A stretch of 64,000 nt of DNA from Streptomyces camelliae (GTDB taxonomy: Bacteria > Actinomycetota > Actinomycetes > Streptomycetales > Streptomycetaceae). Location of the stretch: assembly GCF_027625935.1 (NCBI RefSeq), contig NZ_CP115300.1, positions 7,998,001 to 8,062,000 on the forward strand. The letters are read 5' to 3'. The notes under the pieces are model-generated. The model saw nothing but the letters and a program-made list of their open reading frames with translations. It did not search any database and was not told the origin of the DNA. Below are positions 40,689 to 49,596 of the stretch, piece by piece; positions within the stretch are counted from its first letter, which is position 1; each line of letters starts with the position of its first letter. A program made the position numbers and the translations under genes.

Positions 40689-42179
40689 CTAGTCGCGGAC
40701 CGCCACGCGCTCCGCTTCCGCCTCCCGCTCCGTGGACTTGGCGACGACGAGCGACGGCCGGTCACGGCGGCTGCGCAGGCCGGTGAGGGTGATCAGCAGG
40801 CCGGCCAGGGCGATGCCCGTCACGACGAGGAAACCGGGGCGGTAGCTGTCGAGGACGGCCTGCGGGGTGGCGTGTGCGGGGGCGCCCGCGGTGACCACGG
40901 CCGTCACCACCGCCAGGAACAGCGCGCCGCCCACCTGCACCGAGGTGTTGAGCAGACCGGAGACCATGCCCTGCTCGTGGTCCTCGACCCCGTTGGTGGC
41001 CTGGATGTTGAGCGAGGGGAAGACCAGCGCGCAGGCCGCGCCGATCAGCAGCATCGACGGCAGGACGACGGCCGCGTACACCGGGTCGAGGTCGACGCGC
41101 AGGAACAGCGCGTACCCGAGGGCCATGAAGGCGAAGCCGAGCGCGATCAGCCGCGGGGTGCCGAACCGGTCGACGATCGCGCCGACCTTCGTGGAGGACA
41201 CCGCCACCAGCGCGCCCGCCGGCAGGAACGCGAGCGCCGTGTGCAACGCCGACCAGCCGAGCAGGGACTGCATGTAGAGCGTGGTGAGGAACTGGAAGCC
41301 CACATAACTGCCGAAGAAGGCGATCGCGCCGAGCTGGGCGCGCACCTGGCTGCCCGAGCGCAGCACACCCAGCCGGATCAGCGGGCTCGGCGAGCGTCGC
41401 TCGACCAGGACGAAGGCGGTCAGCAGCACCGCGACGGCGAGGAACGACAGCAGCGTACGGGCCGAGGCCCAGCCGGCCTCGGGAGCCTGCACGACGGTGT
41501 AGACCAGCAGCAGCATCGAGGCGGTGCCGAGGACGGCGCCCGGGATGTCGTAGCCGTCGTGGTTCTCCTCGCGGGCGCTGCGCGGCAGCAGCCTGAGGCC
41601 CGCGACCAGCGCGATCAGGGCGATCGGCGCGGGCAGCAGCATGGTGAGGCGCCAGCTGGCCTCGGTGAGCAGGCCGGAGAGCACCAGGCCCATGGAGAAG
41701 CCGGTGGCGGCGCAGGTGGTGTAGATGGACAGGGCCCGGTTGCGCAGCGGGCCCTCCGGGAACGTCGTGGTGATGATCGACAGGCCGGCCGGCGCTGTGA
41801 AGGCCGCGCTCAGGCCCTTGATGAAGCGGCTGGCGATAAGCAGCGGATCCGAGTCCACGAGCCCGCCGAGCAGCGAGGCGAGCGCGAAGACGCCGAGGGC
41901 GACGAGGAACACCTGGCGCCGGCCGAGCAGGTCGGCGGTGCGTCCCCCGAGGAGGAGCAGGCCTCCGTAGCCCAGGATGTAGCCGCTGACGATCCATTGC
42001 AGCGTCGACGTGGACAGGTGCAGGTCGGAGCCGATGGACGGCAGCGCGACGCCGACCATCGACACGTCCAGCGCGTCGAGGAACATCGCCGCGCAGAGCA
42101 CCAGCAGGGTGCCCCACAGCCGGGGAGTCCAGCGGACCGTAGGGGACGGGGCCGCGGAGGTGGTGAGCGGAGAGGTCAT
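40689..42179 (-). CDS. MFS drug/solute exporter (DHA2, EmrB/QacA type)
   Basis: A 496-residue transporter with about 14 hydrophobic helices. MFLDALDVSMVGVALPSIG is the motif D1 of DHA2 exporters and GGRTADLLGRRQVFLVAL is motif A. It would export drugs or metabolites by proton antiport. ATG at 42179. It is divergent from a MarR regulator with TGCAT-rich inverted repeats between, so it is probably that regulator's target. Confidence 0.9.
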   Translation of the reverse strand: MTSPLTTSAAPSPTVRWTPRLWGTLLVLCAAMFLDALDVSMVGVALPSIGSDLHLSTSTLQWIVSGYILGYGGLLLLGGRTADLLGRRQVFLVALGVFALASLLGGLVDSDPLLIASRFIKGLSAAFTAPAGLSIITTTFPEGPLRNRALSIYTTCAATGFSMGLVLSGLLTEASWRLTMLLPAPIALIALVAGLRLLPRSAREENHDGYDIPGAVLGTASMLLLVYTVVQAPEAGWASARTLLSFLAVAVLLTAFVLVERRSPSPLIRLGVLRSGSQVRAQLGAIAFFGSYVGFQFLTTLYMQSLLGWSALHTALAFLPAGALVAVSSTKVGAIVDRFGTPRLIALGFAFMALGYALFLRVDLDPVYAAVVLPSMLLIGAACALVFPSLNIQATNGVEDHEQGMVSGLLNTSVQVGGALFLAVVTAVVTAGAPAHATPQAVLDSYRPGFLVVTGIALAGLLITLTGLRSRRDRPSLVVAKSTEREAEAERVAVRD

Positions 42180-42200
42180 GGCGACGACACTACATGCGCA

Positions 42201-42234
42201 TGCATCGAATGCAAATGCATTTAATTACGATGCA
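42201..42234. promoter_or_regulatory. TGCAT-rich operator between MFS and MarR genes
   Basis: The arms TGCATCG (42201-42207) and CGATGCA (42228-42234) form an inverted repeat. Between them AATGCAAATGCATT holds more TGCAT copies. The stretch is AT-rich in a GC-rich genome and is centred in the divergent gap, as expected for a MarR operator. Confidence 0.7.
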
Positions 42235-42264
42235 ACAAACTCGTTTCTCTGCTACCGTGCGCTC

Positions 42265-42663
42265 ATGGCGGCGAACAAGGCCGAGCAGGAGCTCGTGGAG
42301 CAGTGGCGGGACATCCTGGCGCTGCATGCCCGGACCCAGAGCGAGCTGGACCGGGCGCTGAGCGGACACGGCCTGTGCTCCAGCGACTTCGAGGTGCTCG
42401 ACCTGCTGGCCGAGGGCGGGGCGGCGGACGACGGCACCACCTACCGCGTGCAGGAGATCTCCGAGCGGATCCATCTCAGCCAGAGCGCACTGTCCCGGCT
42501 GATCGGCCGGCTGGAGAAGGAGGGCCTCGTCGACCGCGCCATGTGTGCCGTGGACCGGCGCGGGGTGTGCGTGGCGCTGACGGCCAAGGGGCGCGCGCTG
42601 CACGGCGAGGTACGTCCGGTGCAGCGCGCGGTGCTGGCCCGGATGCTGACCGAGGCCGGCTGA
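42265..42663 (+). CDS. MarR-family transcriptional regulator
   Basis: A 132-residue winged-helix regulator. ELDRALSGHGLCSSDFEVLDLLA begins the fold, the recognition helix is HLSQSALSRLIGRLEKEGLV, and the wing is MCAVDRRGVCVALTAKG. It has three cysteines (CSSDF, MCAVD, GVCVA) that could sense oxidants, which is a guess. The ATG at 42265 has no RBS but TACCGT lies 6 bp upstream, suggesting a leaderless message. It likely represses the divergent MFS gene. Confidence 0.88.
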   Translation: MAANKAEQELVEQWRDILALHARTQSELDRALSGHGLCSSDFEVLDLLAEGGAADDGTTYRVQEISERIHLSQSALSRLIGRLEKEGLVDRAMCAVDRRGVCVALTAKGRALHGEVRPVQRAVLARMLTEAG

Positions 42664-42706
42664 CGGAGCCGGCCCGCGCAGCCGGCTCACCGGGGCCGGT
42701 CAGGGG

Positions 42707-43459
42707 TCAGAAACCGCCCTTCTCCCGCCACAGTTCGGCCAGCGAGCGATCGCCGCTCACGTTCGGCACCGGCGCGCGGTTCCACAGAGCCAGGTACAAC
42801 TCGTCGGCGGGGCCCGACAGTTCGGCGTCGGCCTCACCGTCCGCGCCCCGCACGCTCACCGGCGGCTCGGCCGAGAGCCGTACGGTCCACACCGCGTCCG
42901 CCCCCGCGTCCAGCGCGCGCACCCGCAGGACACGCGGCTCCGGGGTGCGCAGCCGGCTCCGGGAACGGGCGTGGAAGCCGAGCAGCAGCTCGTCGATGCC
43001 GTCCACGGCGAAGTCCGGCGCGAGATCCGGGGCGACGGGGGACGCCGTACCGCCGCGCGCCGCCTCGGCGTCGTAACGGTGGACGGTCGTCTCGTGCGCC
43101 TGCCGGCGGGTCCAGAACGCCAGCGGTGACGGGTTGGGCGCCGGATGGAACGTCCAGCACTCCAGGTCGGCGGGTGCGGCGGACAGGGTGTCGACCAGCA
43201 GGCGGTGACTGTCCCGGTACCAGTCCACCAACTCGGTGCCGTCCAGGTCGGGCAGGTCGCCGAAGGGGCGGGGCGTGGTGTCCCCGTCGGCGACGATGCC
43301 GGCCGCCCAGCGGTGTACCGCGCCGGTGTGCCGCAGCAGGTCGCCCACCTGCCATGCGGGGCAGGTCGGCACCTTGGCGTCGGTTCCCGCGGCGTCGGCG
43401 GCCGCCGCGAGCAGCCGGCCCTCCCGGTCCAGGGTCTTGAGGAAGTCCGCAGTGTTCAT
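42707..43459 (-). CDS. Maleylpyruvate isomerase family mycothiol-dependent protein
   Basis: A 250-residue MDMPI-type protein. CPAWQVGDLLRHTGAVHRWA and RRQAHETTVHRYDAE supply the His ligands of the metal site in the four-helix domain. The C-terminal half (VRLSAEPPVSVRGADGEADAELSG and LWNRAPVPNVSGD) is the MDMPI C domain. It would be a mycothiol-dependent isomerase or transferase; the substrate is unknown. ATG at 43459. It is the second such protein in the window (compare 30929-31705) and is not close in sequence. Confidence 0.88.
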   Translation of the reverse strand: MNTADFLKTLDREGRLLAAAADAAGTDAKVPTCPAWQVGDLLRHTGAVHRWAAGIVADGDTTPRPFGDLPDLDGTELVDWYRDSHRLLVDTLSAAPADLECWTFHPAPNPSPLAFWTRRQAHETTVHRYDAEAARGGTASPVAPDLAPDFAVDGIDELLLGFHARSRSRLRTPEPRVLRVRALDAGADAVWTVRLSAEPPVSVRGADGEADAELSGPADELYLALWNRAPVPNVSGDRSLAELWREKGGF

Positions 43460-43514
43460 GGGGTGAGTGTGCCGGATGGAGCGCGCTTCACGGGTTCGCC
43501 ACGGTCCGGTGTCG

Positions 43515-44720
43515 TCAGCGGCCCATGGCCCGCCGTGTCGTGACGCCGATGACCGCGGCGACGGCGGCCAGCGCGGCCACACTGGTGAGCGCGGCCGGCA
43601 GGGAGAACCAGTCGGCCATGAAGCCGATCGAGGGCGGCCCGAGGAGCATGCCGCCGTAGCCCAGGGTGGAGGCGACGGCGACGCCGGACGGGCCGGTCAG
43701 CGCGCCGGCCCGCTCCACGGCGACCGGGAAGAGATTGGCCAGCCCGAGCCCGGTGACGGCGAAGCCGATCAGCGCCGCCCACACGGTGGGCGCGAGGGAG
43801 CCGAGCAGCATGCCGGCCGCCGCGACGGTGCCGCCGGCGATCACGGTCCGGGCGCGGCCGAGGCGTTCCAGGAGCGTCGTCCCGGTCGCCCGGCCGACGG
43901 TCATGGCCAGCGCGAAACACGCGTACCCGGCCGCCGCCACCCCCGAGGAGGCCGCGAGGTCCTGCTGGAGGTGCAGCGCACCCCAGTCGGCCATGGCGCC
44001 CTCGCCGTAGGCGGTGCACAGCGCGACCAGTCCGAAGACGAGAACCAGCCCGCGCCCGCCGGTGCGCGGTGCGCCCCCAGGGGCCGGCTCCGCGCGCTGC
44101 GGCGCACGCGGCGCCGGCGGCCGCTGCCGCAGCAGAGTGCGCCCGGCCACGGCCGTGACGAGCAGCCCGATGAGGGTGAGCCCGAGCAGATGCCGGGTGG
44201 GGGAGAGGGCACCCGCGACCAGTCCGCCGAGACCGGCGCCGATCATCCCGCCGAGGCTGAACGCGGCATGGAACGTGGGCATGATGGGCCGCCCCAACGC
44301 GGCCACCAGATCGACGGCGGCGCTGTTGAAGGCCACGTTTATCCCGCCGTAGGCGGCGCCGAAGACCAGCAGCACCACGCCGAGCGCGAGCGCGGAACGG
44401 GTGAGCGGAGGCAGGGCGACGCTGAGCGAGAGCAGGACGGCACAGACCACGGTGACCGGATGGCTGCCGTAGCGCCGGCACAGCCGCCCGGTGAGGGTCA
44501 TCGTGATCACGGCACCGGCGGAGACACCGAGGAGCGCCAGACCGAGATCGCCGGCGGAGGAGTGGGTCTGCTCCTTGATGGCGGGGATCCGGACGACCCA
44601 CCCGGCGAAGACGAAGCCGTCCAGGGCGAAGAAGGCGGTGAGGGCGATCCGGAGGCGGGTGAGTGCGTGACTGCTGCCCGGCACGACGCTGTGCGATCGG
44701 GTTTTGTTTATTTGCGGCAC
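43515..44720 (-). CDS. MFS transporter (YbjJ-like)
   Basis: A 401-residue protein with about 12 helices. GFVFAGWVVRIPAIKEQTHSSAG in the first loop and LGVSAGAVITMTLTGRLCRRYG are typical of YbjJ-type MFS proteins, and the second half mirrors the first (TVGRATGTTLLERLG). It might export sugars or small amides. GTG at 44720 gives MPQINKTRSHS; the region just upstream (TTTATTTGCGGCACAAAC) is AT-rich. It lies 55 bp downstream of the MDMPI gene start and is on the same strand. Confidence 0.85.
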   Translation of the reverse strand: MPQINKTRSHSVVPGSSHALTRLRIALTAFFALDGFVFAGWVVRIPAIKEQTHSSAGDLGLALLGVSAGAVITMTLTGRLCRRYGSHPVTVVCAVLLSLSVALPPLTRSALALGVVLLVFGAAYGGINVAFNSAAVDLVAALGRPIMPTFHAAFSLGGMIGAGLGGLVAGALSPTRHLLGLTLIGLLVTAVAGRTLLRQRPPAPRAPQRAEPAPGGAPRTGGRGLVLVFGLVALCTAYGEGAMADWGALHLQQDLAASSGVAAAGYACFALAMTVGRATGTTLLERLGRARTVIAGGTVAAAGMLLGSLAPTVWAALIGFAVTGLGLANLFPVAVERAGALTGPSGVAVASTLGYGGMLLGPPSIGFMADWFSLPAALTSVAALAAVAAVIGVTTRRAMGR

Positions 44721-45100
44721 AAACTCAGGTTAGGGGCGGGCGGCGGGGAGGAGCAAGGGCTGGCCCGGGTATGCGCGCGTCACCCGCGGGCCGGCGGTGT
44801 TCACATGGCGAGACGGCCGGGGCGGCACCTCGCCCGCTCCGGCGGCACCGGCCGGGTCGGTGGCGCGGGCCACCCACTGGCTCCGGGTGAGGGTGCACCG
44901 GCGTCCGCGGAGTGAACGATGTGCCCTTGACCTGTGGCTATTTGTCCGCTCTCACGTCGCCGGTGTCGTCAACGGGCTGCGGACAACGCCCCGTTCGGGG
45001 TGGCCGGTGTGTCTCCCCGGGCGTTCTCCACACGGATACAGGTCGGTTAATGCTTGCTCACGAGCTGGTTGCCGACGGGTGAGCGGGCCATGATGGGCCC
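44721..45100. other. 380-bp intergenic region without a recognised gene
   Basis: This divergent gap holds GC-rich DNA with no ORF of normal codon use. The left end carries the MFS promoter region. The right end has CATGAT (45089-45094) six bases before the ATG at 45101, which could be a -10 element of a leaderless message. Nothing else stands out. Confidence 0.5.
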
Positions 45101-45496
45101 ATGACGTTGGCCTCGCGCGCGCTCGCGCAACTGGCGACCTGGCCCGACCTGAGCCAGGCGGTCCCGAGCTGCGGCCTGGGACAGGCGGTGAGTTCGGCCC
45201 AGGGCGAGATCGCCCACTTCCACTCGGACCGGGATGTCGATCTACGCCTGACCGACCGGGCCATCCGGCGCTTCGCCAAGGACCTGAAGGGCTCCGGGGC
45301 GATCAGGATCGTGCCCGGCTCGCAGTGGGTGACCCTGCGCCTCGACGCCGCGAGCGACGTCGACCTGCTGCTGACCCTGGTGAGTGTGGCGCTCCAGGCC
45401 CAGCAGACCTGGCCCGACCCGGCCGACCGGCCCGTGACCGGCTGCAACGACCAGCGCGGCGCGGGCTTTGTGAAGGCCGACCTCGGCCGGATCTGA
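45101..45496 (+). CDS. DUF5519 (luciferase-like domain) family protein
   Basis: A 131-residue cytoplasmic protein. Segments GQAVSSAQGEIAHFHSDRDVDLRLTD and IRIVPGSQWVTLRLDAASDVDLLLTLVSVALQ match the small DUF5519/luciferase-domain family. The conserved His pair HFH could bind a ligand. Function unknown. ATG at 45101 has no clear RBS. Confidence 0.7.
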   Translation: MTLASRALAQLATWPDLSQAVPSCGLGQAVSSAQGEIAHFHSDRDVDLRLTDRAIRRFAKDLKGSGAIRIVPGSQWVTLRLDAASDVDLLLTLVSVALQAQQTWPDPADRPVTGCNDQRGAGFVKADLGRI

Positions 45497-45591
45497 GCCG
45501 GCGACGGGCAGCCTCTGCGGCCGCCTGGCGCCGGGGACTTGTGCCGCGCGGGCTCTGTGCGGACGGCGGCCGTCGTCGAGGCGGCCGGCCC

Positions 45592-46371
45592 TCACACCGC
45601 CAGGACCCTGACCCCCGCCTCCTCGAACCGGCGTACCGTCTCCTGCGCCACCGCCGAGTCCGTCACGAGCGTGTCCACCAGCTCCGCCCCGCAGATCCGG
45701 GCGAACGCCCGCCGGCCCAGCTTGCTGGAGTCGGCGGCGACCACCACCCGCTCGGCGCGCTCGCACAGCAGCCGGTTGATCGCGGCCTCCGCCTCGTCGT
45801 GCGCCGCCGCGCCGTGCGTGACGTCGAAGGCGACGACCCCGAGCACGGCCACGTCCAGCGTGATCTGCCCGAGCACCCCGTCCGCGAGCGGGCCGATGAG
45901 CTCGTACGACTGCGGACGCGCCACCCCGCCCGTCACCACGATCTTGAACTGAGGGCGTACGGCGAGCTCGTTGGCGATGTTGAGCGCGTTGGTGACGATC
46001 GTCAGCGCCGGTGAGCCGCTGGACAGATCCCCGCGCACGGCCAGGGCGCGGGCCACCTCCGTGGTGGTCGTACCGCCGGTCAGCCCCACCGCCTCGCCCG
46101 GCGCCAGCAGTTCGGCCACGGCCTTGGCGATGCGCTGCTTCTCGGAGGCGCGGCGGGCCGTCTTGTAGCGCAACGGCAGTTCGTACGACACCCCGTGCAC
46201 CACCGCTCCGCCCCGGGTGCGCACCAGCATCTGCTGCTCGGCGAGCTGGTCGAAGTCCCGGCGGATCGTCGCCGCCGACACCCCCAGCTCGGCCGCCGCT
46301 TCCTCGACGTCCAGCCGGCCGCGCTCCACGAGCAGTTCCAGCAGCGCCTTCCAGCGGGCGTCCCGGGACAT
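45592..46371 (-). CDS. DeoR/GlpR-family transcriptional regulator
   Basis: A 259-residue regulator with an N-terminal DeoR HTH (ALLELLVERGRLDVEEAAAELGVSAATIRRDFDQL, about residues 9-43). The sugar-phosphate sensor domain includes GLTGGTTTTEVARALA and VAADSSKLGRRAFARI. The family binds phosphorylated sugars. It is divergent from a SIS isomerase and a class II aldolase, so it likely senses a hexosamine or tagatose phosphate and represses that pair. ATG at 46371. Confidence 0.92.
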   Translation of the reverse strand: MSRDARWKALLELLVERGRLDVEEAAAELGVSAATIRRDFDQLAEQQMLVRTRGGAVVHGVSYELPLRYKTARRASEKQRIAKAVAELLAPGEAVGLTGGTTTTEVARALAVRGDLSSGSPALTIVTNALNIANELAVRPQFKIVVTGGVARPQSYELIGPLADGVLGQITLDVAVLGVVAFDVTHGAAAHDEAEAAINRLLCERAERVVVAADSSKLGRRAFARICGAELVDTLVTDSAVAQETVRRFEEAGVRVLAV

Positions 46372-46434
46372 CCGCAGCCTCCGTTCTGAAGTGTTCCCGG
46401 TGACCCTAGCGCACCACTCTCTGCGCGTGGATGC

Positions 46435-46477
46435 TTGATTGTGCTCGAAATCTGGCTATATCTTGCAGGAACAATCA
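46435..46477 (+). promoter_or_regulatory. Promoter with flanking inverted repeat for SIS-aldolase operon
   Basis: TTGATT (46435-46440) and TATATC (46457-46462) are 16 bp apart and resemble a housekeeping promoter. TGATTGT (46436-46442) and ACAATCA (46471-46477) form an inverted repeat that brackets it, a likely DeoR operator. Confidence 0.7.
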
Positions 46478-46496
46478 GCGAGGGAGAGTGTGGGCC

Positions 46497-47378
46497 ATGA
46501 CCCATGTCGAGGACGAGCTGAACAGCCAGCCGGAGTGCTGGACCAGGGCCGCCGAGGGCGCGGAGCGGCACAAGGCCGCGCTGCCGGAGCCCGGGGAGAG
46601 GGTCGCGATCGTGGGGTGCGGGACCTCGTACTTCATGGCACAGGCGGCGGCGGGGCTGCGCGAGGGCGCCGGGCAGGGCGAGACCGACGCGTTCGCCGCC
46701 TCCGAGTTCCCGTACGGGAGGCCGTACGACCGGATCGTCGCCCTCACCCGCTCCGGTACGACCACCGAGGTGCTGGAACTGCTGGGCAAGGTGCGGGGGC
46801 GGAGCCGTACCACCGCCGTCACCGCCGACGCCGCCACGCCCGTCATGTCCGCCGCCGACGACCTCGTCGTGCTGGACTTCGCCGACGAACGCTCCGTCGT
46901 GCAGACCCGGTTCGCGACCACCGCACTCACCCTCCTGCGCGCCCATCTCGGCCTGCACACCGACTCCGTCGTCGCCGACGCGCGCGCGGCCCTCGCCACT
47001 CCTCTTCCCGAACAGCTCATCGCCTGCACCCAGTTCACCTTTCTGGGGCGCGGCTGGACGGTCGGACTCGCCAACGAGGCCGGACTGAAGATGCGCGAGG
47101 CCTCGCTGGCCTGGACCGAGGCCTACCCGGCGATGGAGTACCGGCACGGCCCGATCAGCATCACCACCGCGGGCACGGCCACCTGGATGCTCGGTGAGGC
47201 ACCCGAGGGCCTCGCCCGACAGGTCGGCGCCACCGGGGGGTTGTGGATCGGGGGCGGACTCGACCCGCTCGCCGAACTCGTCCGCGTCCAGCGCCTCGCG
47301 GTCGCCGTAGCCGCCGCGCGCGGCCTCGACCCCGACCGGCCGCGCCACCTCACCCGCTCGGTGATCCTCGCGCCCTGA
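46497..47378 (+). CDS. SIS-domain sugar phosphate isomerase (AgaS/GlmS-type)
   Basis: A 293-residue protein with two SIS domains. Loops that bind the sugar phosphate are visible: AIVGCGTSYFMAQAA (about 39), LTRSGTTTEVLELL (about 82) and LGRGWTVGLANEAGLKMREA. The GlmS-like AYPAMEYRHGPISI carries the catalytic Glu and His. Such proteins isomerise or deaminate hexosamine phosphates such as galactosamine-6-phosphate. ATG at 46497. It forms a sugar module with the following class II aldolase and the divergent DeoR regulator. Confidence 0.88.
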   Translation: MTHVEDELNSQPECWTRAAEGAERHKAALPEPGERVAIVGCGTSYFMAQAAAGLREGAGQGETDAFAASEFPYGRPYDRIVALTRSGTTTEVLELLGKVRGRSRTTAVTADAATPVMSAADDLVVLDFADERSVVQTRFATTALTLLRAHLGLHTDSVVADARAALATPLPEQLIACTQFTFLGRGWTVGLANEAGLKMREASLAWTEAYPAMEYRHGPISITTAGTATWMLGEAPEGLARQVGATGGLWIGGGLDPLAELVRVQRLAVAVAAARGLDPDRPRHLTRSVILAP

Positions 47379-47386
47379 GGACACGA

Positions 47387-47475
47387 AGTCCCGAAGTCCG
47401 GAGGACCTGAACTCCCGAAGCCCTGAGGCCTTGAGGTCCCGAGGCCCCGAAGCCCGGCCGCCTTCGCCCGGCCGC
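47387..47475 (+). repeat. Degenerate CCCGAAG(T/C)CC-type tandem repeats in operon spacer
   Basis: The 139-bp spacer between the SIS and aldolase genes contains about eight degenerate 8-10-bp units (CCCGAAGTCC, CCCGAAGCCC, CCCGAGGCCC, CTTGAGGTCC). It ends before the RBS GGAAGGAC at about 47502 that serves the aldolase. Confidence 0.7.
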
Positions 47476-47517
47476 CCCCCGCCCGACCCCGGTCCGCGTC
47501 ACGGAAGGACACCCCAC

Positions 47518-48372
47518 GTGCCCCTCGCGTCCACCGGCGAGCTGGTCACCGCCGCCGCCACGGCCCGCTCCGCCGTCGCCGCCTTCAACGTCATCACCCT
47601 GGAACACATCGAGGCCGTCATCGCCGGCGCCGAGACGGCCGGCTCGCCCGTCGTCCTCCAAGTCAGCGAGAACGCCGTCAAGTTCCGCTACGGACGGCTG
47701 CTGCCGCTCGCCCGCGCGGCCGTCGCCGCCGCCGAACGGGCCGTCGTACCCGTCGCGTTGCACCTGGACCACGTACAGAGCGACGACCTGCTGCGTCAGG
47801 CGCCCGGCGCCGGGTTCAGCTCGGTGATGTACGACGCGGCCCGCCTGCCCTACGCCGACAACCTCTCCGCCACCCGGGCCGCCGCCGACTGGGCCCACGC
47901 CCAAGGGCTGTGGATCGAGGCCGAGCTGGGGCAGATCGGCGGCAAGGACGGCCGCCCCCCGCTGGAAGCCCACGCGCCCGGCGCGCGCACCGACCCCGAC
48001 CAGGCGCTGGACTTCGTCAGCGGGACCGGCGTCGACGCCCTGGCCGTCGCCATCGGCAGCGTGCACGCGATGACCACCCGCACCGCCGATCTCGACCACG
48101 CCCTGCTCAAGCGGCTGTCCGCCGCGCTCGCCCTCCCGCTCGTCCTGCACGGCTCCTCCGGCGTACCGGACGCCGGGCTGGTCGAGGCGGTCGTCGGCGG
48201 CATCACCAAGGTCAACGTCGGCACGGCGCTCAACGCGGCCATGACCGGCGCGATCCGGGAGTTCCTCGCCGCGCATCCCGAGGCCGTGGACTCGCGCAAG
48301 TACCTCAGCGTGGGCCGGGAGGCCATGGCCCAGGAGGTGCGCCGGATCATCGGAGTGCTGGCCCGGACCTGA
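47518..48372 (+). CDS. Class II fructose/tagatose-bisphosphate aldolase family protein
   Basis: A 284-residue zinc aldolase of the GatY/KbaY/Fba class II type. AVAAFNVITLEHIEAVIAGAE opens the barrel. VALHLDHVQSDDLL has the catalytic Asp and first His ligand, FSSVMYDAARLPYADN the phosphate loop, WIEAELGQIGGKDG and GSVHAM further metal ligands, and LVLHGSSGVPDAGL the third His. It would split a ketose-1,6-bisphosphate (tagatose likely, given the SIS neighbour) into DHAP and glyceraldehyde-3-phosphate. GTG at 47518 after GGAAGGAC. Confidence 0.9.
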   Translation: MPLASTGELVTAAATARSAVAAFNVITLEHIEAVIAGAETAGSPVVLQVSENAVKFRYGRLLPLARAAVAAAERAVVPVALHLDHVQSDDLLRQAPGAGFSSVMYDAARLPYADNLSATRAAADWAHAQGLWIEAELGQIGGKDGRPPLEAHAPGARTDPDQALDFVSGTGVDALAVAIGSVHAMTTRTADLDHALLKRLSAALALPLVLHGSSGVPDAGLVEAVVGGITKVNVGTALNAAMTGAIREFLAAHPEAVDSRKYLSVGREAMAQEVRRIIGVLART

Positions 48373-48395
48373 GGCCGGCCGCGCGAGCGCCCGGG

Positions 48396-49541
48396 TCAGT
48401 CCTTCCGGACCGCCCGCAGCACCACGAACTTCGGGTCGGAGGCCACCAGTTCACTGTTCCCGAACAACCGCCGCAGCTTCACGTGATACCCCAGATGCCG
48501 ATTGCCGATCACCCACAGCTCGCCGCCCGGCCGCAGCGCGCGCTTCGCGCCGGTGAACATGCGCCACGCCGTCGCGTCGGTCGTCGCCTGGTGGGAGTGG
48601 AACGGCGGGTTGTTCAGCACCAGGTCCACACTGCCCGGCGCGACCCCGGCCAGCCCGTCCCCGACCCGGAACTCCGCGTGCCCCGGCACCCCGTTGGCCT
48701 TGTACGTCGCCTCGGCCGAGGCGACGGCCTGGAACGACTCGTCCACGAACAGCACCTCGGCCGACGGGTCCGCCAGTGCCACCGCCGTACCCACGACACC
48801 GTTGCCGCAGCCGAGGTCCACCACGCGCCCCGCGCCCGGACCGGGCAGGTGCTGGAGGAAGAAACGCGTGCCGATGTCGAGCCGGTCGGCGCAGAAGACG
48901 CCCGCGTGGTTGACGACCGTGCGCCCCGACACCGGCCCGACGCCTTGAGGGAGGGCGTAGCTGTACGGCCACGGGTTCGCCGGCCGCTTCAGCGCCGGAT
49001 CCGGGGTGCAGAGGATCAGCCGGGCCTTCTGCCGCGCCAGTGAGGTGCGGGTCGGCCCGAGGATCCGCTCGAACAGCTGGAGCGTGGAGGTGTGGATCTC
49101 CTTCACCATGCCGGTACCGACGACGACCGTGTCCGCGTGCACGGCGGGCGCCAGCCGCAGCAGCTGGTCCTCCAGCAGCGCCAGGCTCTTCGGCACCCGG
49201 ACCAGCAGCACGTCCACCCGTTGCGGCGGCGGATCCTGGGTGGTGAGCAGCTGGACGGCACCGGGCTCGACGCCGGCCCGGGCCAGGTTCACCCGGGTCG
49301 CCTCCTGGCTCAGGAAGGAGTCGGTGATCTGCGTCGGCCGGTGCTCCGCGAGCGCCGTGGCCAGCGCGCCCCAGCGGTCCCCGACCACCACGACCGCGCC
49401 GGTGAGCGGCACCCCCTCCTCGGCCAGATGGCGCAGCAGGTACGCGTCGGAGGCGTCCCAGGCGCGCAGCCGGTCGCGGGGATCCTCGGGGAAGCGGGTC
49501 AGCTCGACCTCGCCCCACGGTGTCGTCATACGGTCGCTCAT
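48396..49541 (-). CDS. rlmG: 23S rRNA guanine methyltransferase RlmG-like
   Basis: A 381-residue SAM-dependent methyltransferase with the RsmC/RlmG two-domain layout. The N-terminal half is a degenerate methyltransferase fold (VVVVGDRWGALATALAE). The C-terminal catalytic domain has VVDLGCGNGVVGTAVALADP (SAM loop) and LVLNNPPFHSH, the NPPF motif of N2-guanine methyltransferases. RlmG methylates G1835 of 23S rRNA in E. coli; RsmC is the paralogue. ATG at 49541. It is convergent with the aldolase gene (23-bp gap). Confidence 0.85.
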   Translation of the reverse strand: MSDRMTTPWGEVELTRFPEDPRDRLRAWDASDAYLLRHLAEEGVPLTGAVVVVGDRWGALATALAEHRPTQITDSFLSQEATRVNLARAGVEPGAVQLLTTQDPPPQRVDVLLVRVPKSLALLEDQLLRLAPAVHADTVVVGTGMVKEIHTSTLQLFERILGPTRTSLARQKARLILCTPDPALKRPANPWPYSYALPQGVGPVSGRTVVNHAGVFCADRLDIGTRFFLQHLPGPGAGRVVDLGCGNGVVGTAVALADPSAEVLFVDESFQAVASAEATYKANGVPGHAEFRVGDGLAGVAPGSVDLVLNNPPFHSHQATTDATAWRMFTGAKRALRPGGELWVIGNRHLGYHVKLRRLFGNSELVASDPKFVVLRAVRKD

Positions 49542-49596
49542 CGTGTGTCCAGGCTAGCCGAGCCGCAGATCAGGGGTGGTGCGGCAGCATGGGAGC

